This document shows positions 59,246-64,000 of a stretch of 64,000 nucleotides of DNA, piece after piece (the stretch's first letter is position 1; each line of letters begins with the position of its first letter). Under the pieces are notes generated by a model, which was not told the DNA's origin, made no database searches, and worked only from the letters and a program-made list of their open reading frames with translations. A program made the translations under genes and the position numbers. The stretch is taken from the NCBI RefSeq assembly GCF_051622035.1, contig NC_135358.1, forward strand, positions 12,902,001 through 12,966,000, in the 5' to 3' direction. This DNA is from Arctopsyche grandis (taxonomy: Eukaryota > Arthropoda > Insecta > Trichoptera > Hydropsychidae).

Positions 59246-60129
59246 TTTATATATGAAAACCAGTAGTTTAGTTAAGTAGCACTAAATTATAAAACTCGAC
59301 CAAACTTGAGGTTGTGTACATCGAGTTAAAGAATCAATTTGGCTAAAAAATATAATGTTAAAGAAAATTTATGAAATGGGTAAAAATATTAGATGAAGTT
59401 GTGGTAAAAGCATGCCTAATATTCAATTCAAGTCATGGCTAATTACTTGACAGTTTAACCAATTCGCTTCAGAAGTTGATCTAAAAGCTTCTTCCATTAA
59501 CGCTTGAAATGTCTTATAAATATTCTAGCAAAAAAGCGACATCCACATTAACTATTTTTGAATTATGGTCCGTCCAAACTAGACAAACTCGAACACAAAA
59601 CTTTTTTTTAAATTACATTGTATCGTTAGCACTTGTTTACTGCTTGGATTTTCATTATTTAAAATTTAAATTCACATTAAATATTATATAAAAATACAAA
59701 ATACCATAACATGTATGATTTTTATTTTTAGCCTTAGTGGTTCATAAGATATTTCTCCTATTTTCTCCAGACTGCAGGTGTAAAATAGTTGAAAACCACT
59801 GTTCTTAACCACTTGGTTGCGACCGTTCTGGTCTTTGGATTTTATTTAAAATTGATCGCATCAATTTCCATGAATGAAATGGGTGATTGAGGGTATTGGA
59901 CATTAGTGATTAGATTTCAGATGTATGTATAAAGAGTTCTTAAAATATTAAAAACAGAAGATTGAATAATAGTAACAAGATTATAAAATTTCTATGGAGA
60001 TAATTAATCAATACAAGTATAATGGTACTCTTCTTCCATTGTTTCTTGTTGTAGCATACTTCCACTATGTTCTATTCATTGATATCCTTTATTTACAGGA
60101 TTATTCATAAACAAATCTTTACGTATAAT
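59246..60129. other. No gene seen
   Basis: AT-rich; the 60-codon ORF at 59509 has no recognisable feature. Confidence 0.4.
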
Positions 60130-60560
60130 TCAAATTGTAACTATATTTATTCGAGTAAATATAACATTTTTTAACCAGTAATTATATAACCAATCTAGCC
60201 AGTTATATTGTACAAATAAAAATAACAAATTGACAGACGAATTAGTTTGTTCATGCACAAACTATTCGGCATATGTTTAAGTATTCTCAATCGTTTTTCC
60301 CAACCTCCATTCTCTGTATGCGTACCCTGGGTTGCAATATTTTAAAAATCAGCGAAAATGGGAATAATCGTAACGGTGTAATGCGGTTTTCATAGAATTT
60401 TCCATTTTTGAATACTTTTTTTTAGCGTTTTGAGAGTTAAAACTTTCATGCGACACCTGGTAGAAGTTTTGACTGTTAGCATGTTAAATAAAACCTGTTC
60501 ATGAATGAACAAATTAGTATGTTCATGAACGAACCGGAATAAACACTTGGACTGTAACAT
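60130..60560. repeat. Unclassified interspersed repeat, copy 2
   Basis: Inverted relative of 33920-34290 (ACCAATCTAGCCAGTTATAT, GTTCATGCACAAACTATTC, AAGTATTCTCAATC). Also contains GTTCATGAATGAAC palindromes near 60500. Confidence 0.55.
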
Positions 60561-60647
60561 ATGTACAAACCCAAACTACGTAGTCTTTAGACAAGCGAAG
60601 CTGTCTTTCAGGTTCGTTTTAGCTTATTATCTTTCTATTTATCTTAA

Positions 60648-61605
60648 CCCTTTGGCTGCTACGAGGTTTTTCAATGTCCAAGCGAAAAATGCTAACATTT
60701 GTAATTATTTTGAAAAAAATTAATATAATATTTTTTTTTACATACTTACTTCGCCGAACACTCGTAATTTTTATAATACTTTATATACATTTTTAAGAAG
60801 CAGTCGTGGACTCGTGCTCTCTCTTTCTGTCTTGCTTTTACATGCGTGCGTGCGAAAGAGATACCTACATATATACACTAAATAAGTTTTGACGATTGTT
60901 TTCCGAGGCTTTATTCTTTTCAATAATCTATTTTTAGATATCGATGTATCCTTACAACATGCGATATATTCGAAACAGTTAGCGGTCTCTCTCTCTTTCT
61001 TTCTTGGTTTTAATTGTGTACGTATGAGCGAGACACACAAGGATGCGAAGTTTCTAATAATCAAATAATTTTTCAACATGTATCATAAACATTTTGTATG
61101 CATTTCAGTTGCATTTGATTGATTGCATGAATTCGTGACGTCTCGTGACCTATATAATTGAAAGCGGATTTCTATTGTTTTTTGCCATTTATTTTAACTC
61201 TGCAAAATGATATCGGACAGTGAAAGTGATGAAAGCGAAATAATAGCTCCTCGCCGAGGAACTCGACAAATCAGCAGCTCTACTGATTCTGAAAATGAAT
61301 TTATCGATAATAATCAATTCCCAAGTAATAACTCCTTATATGACATTGACAACGAACCCGAAATTTACTTTGATGATGAACCCGAAATTGAAGAGCTTTT
61401 ATTTAAAAAATTGATAAATATTTATAAAGCTCGATTGAAAAATAAATATAAATACGTATATAAAAAAAATGTTTCGTGCCACTGATGCGCTGGTGGCTCA
61501 AAGAAAGTATCGAAATACGACAATTAATGACGTCAACAACGATCGTCGTAGCAATCTTCGCCGATTTCAAAACAACGATTTATCGTTGTTGTAGCAGTCA
61601 AAGGG
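60648..61605 (+). mobile_element. piggyBac-type element, internally deleted, 958 bp
   Basis: Flanked by TTAA on both sides (60644-60647 and 61606-61609), the piggyBac target site. Inverted ends are CCCTTTGGCTGCTACGAGG and CCCTTTGACTGCTACAAC. The interior keeps the start of a transposase frame (61207-61485), followed by a short remnant; the catalytic DDD core is absent, so it is non-autonomous. GTGCGTGCGAAAGAG and GTACGTATGAGCGAGA repeats lie at 60845 and 61020. Confidence 0.85.
61207..61485 (+). pseudogene. N-terminal remnant of piggyBac transposase, 92 aa
   Basis: The frame starts MISDSESDESEIIAPRRG and is Ser/Asp/Glu-rich (SSSTDSENEF), as usual for piggyBac transposase N-termini, then ends at 61485 without reaching any catalytic aspartate. 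An overlapping second frame reads TDALVAQRKYR to 61593. Host gene origin is unlikely given the flanking inverted ends. Confidence 0.7.
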
Positions 61606-61971
61606 TTAAAAACCCCAATAAAATAATTAAACTACGTCTCCACTTTAATGTATTAAAAAAAAATCAGTTTTCTATTTTTAATTTAAGTCAAATTTACCTT
61701 CAGTAAGGCCAATATATCCAAATGAATACTCATTGTATAAGTCAGGAAAAAAATAACTAACAAATATCACTGATATAATATATTTAGATAGTTTGTTACT
61801 AAGGAATTATACACATATTTGAAATTTTGTGATCAAAAAGTAACGTTTGTTGAAAAACAATACTCGACACCATACACATTTGTTCACACAACGAATCACA
61901 ATATTGTATTAATGTATATTGCGATTTAACTTAAATATCAACTAAAAATGTCTATGTTATTTTATTTGTAT

Positions 61972-62633
61972 CTAATTTTGAGAAGCAAGCCCTGGTGCAC
62001 CGAGAGCTGAAGGATCTTCGAATATGGGAGCTTGTGGACTAAATTGCTCAGCAGTTATTCTTGATAACATTATTCCAACGCCTTCAATTAGAGCTAACAA
62101 TACACCACCAACGACAGCACTGCCTAACATGGCTGGTGCACCTAGAAAATAATTAAATTAAAAATCTATAAATAACCACTTAGAAATAAATAGGTACATC
62201 AGTTAGTCATTTAAGAAGAAAGTGTATAATAGATAACCATTTCGAGCTGCTAGAACGCCGCCAGTTATAGCACCGCTCATTATGGAGTTCCAGGGATCTT
62301 CCTTTTTTCTTATGTGTACCAATGTGCAATCGACTGTTGAGAATACTCCACCCCAGACACCGAAATTTCCAGCAATGATGGGAGATCTATGTTTTATGGC
62401 AGTTAAACTGCCAACCTATTAAAAACAAACAATAGCTCATGATGTGTTTTCAATATGAGATTTGCAATACACTTCTTAGTGAAATTTACCAATCTTTTGT
62501 TGAATCCGGATGGAGCATTACGAAAGCCTTTGATGGAATGGAAAATGCCTCCGCCAATTGCTCCCATCAAAAAGGCGCCGCCACAGTCATCGAGTATTCT
62601 CCACGGGCACGGTTCTCGTGCGTACTCATCCAT
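61972..62633 (-). CDS. Tim17: Mitochondrial import inner membrane translocase subunit Tim17, 163 aa
   Basis: Three minus-strand exons: 62633-62490, 62415-62238, 62141-61972. Starts [19 protein letters not shown], the invariant N-terminus with the acidic residues needed for presequence gating. Four membrane segments of the Tim17/22/23 fold follow, with GGxxG motifs ([36 protein letters not shown]) and the R-KED-WNSI loop. The C-terminus is a short soluble tail ending in ASQN. Tim17 is the core of the TIM23 complex in the inner membrane. Length fits the family (about 165-170). Confidence 0.96.
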
Positions 62634-63772
62634 CTCTTGTCAGTATTTCTGAGATAGACAAATGAGACAACTTTAAGGTTATGTGCGCAGATCAATAAAA
62701 CAATGCGCTAAATATCATGCGAATCTATCAAAAAGAATGCTATGGACAAGCGATGGTTAAATTAATAAATTACTAACGGATATGCGTGATAAAGGTCTTA
62801 AAATGGATAAAATAAAGAACTATTTTTTTTTTATCTTTGGGAATGAATTTTATATGAATCTTAGTTGAAGACAAATGATAATTTCATAACTACAATTTTC
62901 ATAAAATACTACGAGTAATACCTTTCTTTTTAGTCTTATAAAACTTAAAATATGATTGATTTGACAGTTGCTAAAACTTACATCAGAAGAACGTGAGCAA
63001 AAGTGACAGCAATCAAATGACCGACGAACTAAAGGTAAAAATTCACGACCATTATCCTTTTCTTTCAATAATTACACGCACACGTCACAAAAAAATTGCG
63101 ATCACGCACACGTCACAAAAATCTCGATCACGGAACATGTGGCACCCAAAAACTCCATCAATCGAATATTGTACTAACGAGAACTCGAGTGCCAGATATT
63201 CCGTATTCGCGATTTTTGTGGCAACGATTGTGGTGCGCGCGATCGGCAATTTGCGGAATAATCCGTTTACCGATATCAATATTATACAATTTAATATTAA
63301 AATATGATACATTCATCATATTCCTTTTAATATAAAATATTTCCTGTAAGACATGGTGTAGAATAAAAAATAGAGCAATTTGAAATTTTCAAAACAATGA
63401 CTAAAAAAGTTATAATATTAACTTTCATAACTTTTCAAATCTAAGTGTGACTGTTATAATGAGTTTGATCTATATTTATGTAACAGAGTATTTAGCAATT
63501 TTATATACAAATATTTTCGTATTTAAATACATTTGCAGTACGTAACAATGAAAATAAAAATCTGTAAGGGAAATATTTATTATGCGTTCTTCATTTTATT
63601 ACAATTACTAGAATTAAATATTACATGTGAACTAAAAATGTAATTCACCTATGACAAACTATTGATTTTTTTAATAATTTTTATGTTTTAGACATGTATT
63701 TTATGATGTCAATGAACTGACAAACGTTATGAAGTTGATTAATTTTTGAATTCATATTAATATCCAGTGGAT
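62634..63772. other. Intergenic; Tim17 promoter region and AT-rich DNA
   Basis: Sequence 62634-63000 should contain the Tim17 promoter. Overlapping short ORFs on both strands at 62993-63335 are compositionally biased and without domains. A CACACGTCACAAAA motif is repeated at 63080-63122. Confidence 0.4.
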
Positions 63773-63946
63773 TTAAGTAAATTTTTCCTCGGTTTCGTCG
63801 ACATCAGATACGCGTGTAATGCCCAACCAATACTCTAAATTTAGATGAACCATACGCTCCAGTCCAGAAATAGTCATTTTTACATGCGCCACATGACTCT
63901 GCAGTAACAATTGTAATATTTCATCCAGAGAATCATAGTAAGTGTG
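63773..63946 (-). CDS. Last exon of an unrecognised gene, partial (57 aa)
   Basis: The minus strand reads HTYYDSLDEILQLLLQSHVA, then HVKMTISGLERM and EYWLGITRVSDVDETEEKFT before a stop. The stretch looks strongly coding: amphipathic helices, balanced codons and an acidic end. A plausible acceptor (GATAAGTAG) precedes it, with CTAAC branch-like sequence upstream; the acceptor lacks a pyrimidine tract, so the exact start is uncertain. The remainder lies beyond the right edge. I do not recognise the family; it could belong to a helical scaffold protein. Confidence 0.5.
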   Translation of the reverse strand, partial: HTYYDSLDEILQLLLQSHVAHVKMTISGLERMVHLNLEYWLGITRVSDVDETEEKFT

Positions 63947-64000
63947 CTACTTATCCTTTTAAAAAGTACTGTTAGTGAATTGTGACAATTTTGTGCATAA

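Overview
The window looks like nuclear DNA of a holometabolous insect, perhaps Lepidoptera or Trichoptera; the order is inferred. It is AT-rich with short multi-exon genes, GT-AG introns, eukaryotic tRNAs with internal Pol III boxes, insect gustatory receptors, DM9-repeat genes and many transposons. The microsatellite TACATATGTA recurs throughout. Positions given for spliced genes were read by hand from splice sites and reading frames; no transcript or database evidence was available.

Layout. Bases 1-1517 hold the open 5' half of an RTE-type LINE running off the left edge. From 1.5 to 21.4 kb I see no host coding gene, only repeats (tRNA-derived SINE, foldbacks, Helitron-like units, hAT-like elements, RTE fragments, an ACTTCCGG-rich family) and one possible minus-strand promoter and first exon near 13.1-13.3 kb. 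From 21.4 to 36 kb, all on the minus strand, lies a cluster of three DM9/DUF3421 genes (A 21472-22452, B 24172-25795, E 31224-35931), a small gene C (26042-26850) with two WASP-GBD-like repeats and a proline-rich tail, and a proline/tyrosine-rich gene D (27661-27951). Genes A, B, C and E start with tiny first coding exons of 7-12 nt, and A, B and E have GATA-factor sites just upstream. tRNA-Ile(AAT) and tRNA-Asp(GTC) sit between A and B.

From 37.1 to 44.2 kb there is a nearly identical 3.52 kb tandem duplication. Its right breakpoint lies inside exon 1 of a gustatory receptor, so copy 1 carries a truncated receptor and copy 2 leads into a whole one. Each copy also holds a broken minus-strand PCFT/SLC46-like transporter pseudogene. 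Three complete gustatory receptors follow in tandem on the plus strand (43788-46735, 47073-49148, 49448-50941) with the same four-exon plan. 

The right end holds housekeeping genes: POLR1H/RPA12 (51247-51798, minus), MZT1 (58478-58696, plus), Tim17 (61972-62633, minus), and the last exon of an unrecognised minus-strand gene at the edge (63773-63946). Between them are a short, recent, non-autonomous LTR element (55510-56595), a deleted piggyBac element (60648-61605) and several MITEs. The genes do not form one pathway. The DM9 cluster is plausibly an innate-immunity locus and the receptor array a chemosensory locus, beside essential genes for rRNA transcription, microtubule nucleation and mitochondrial import.
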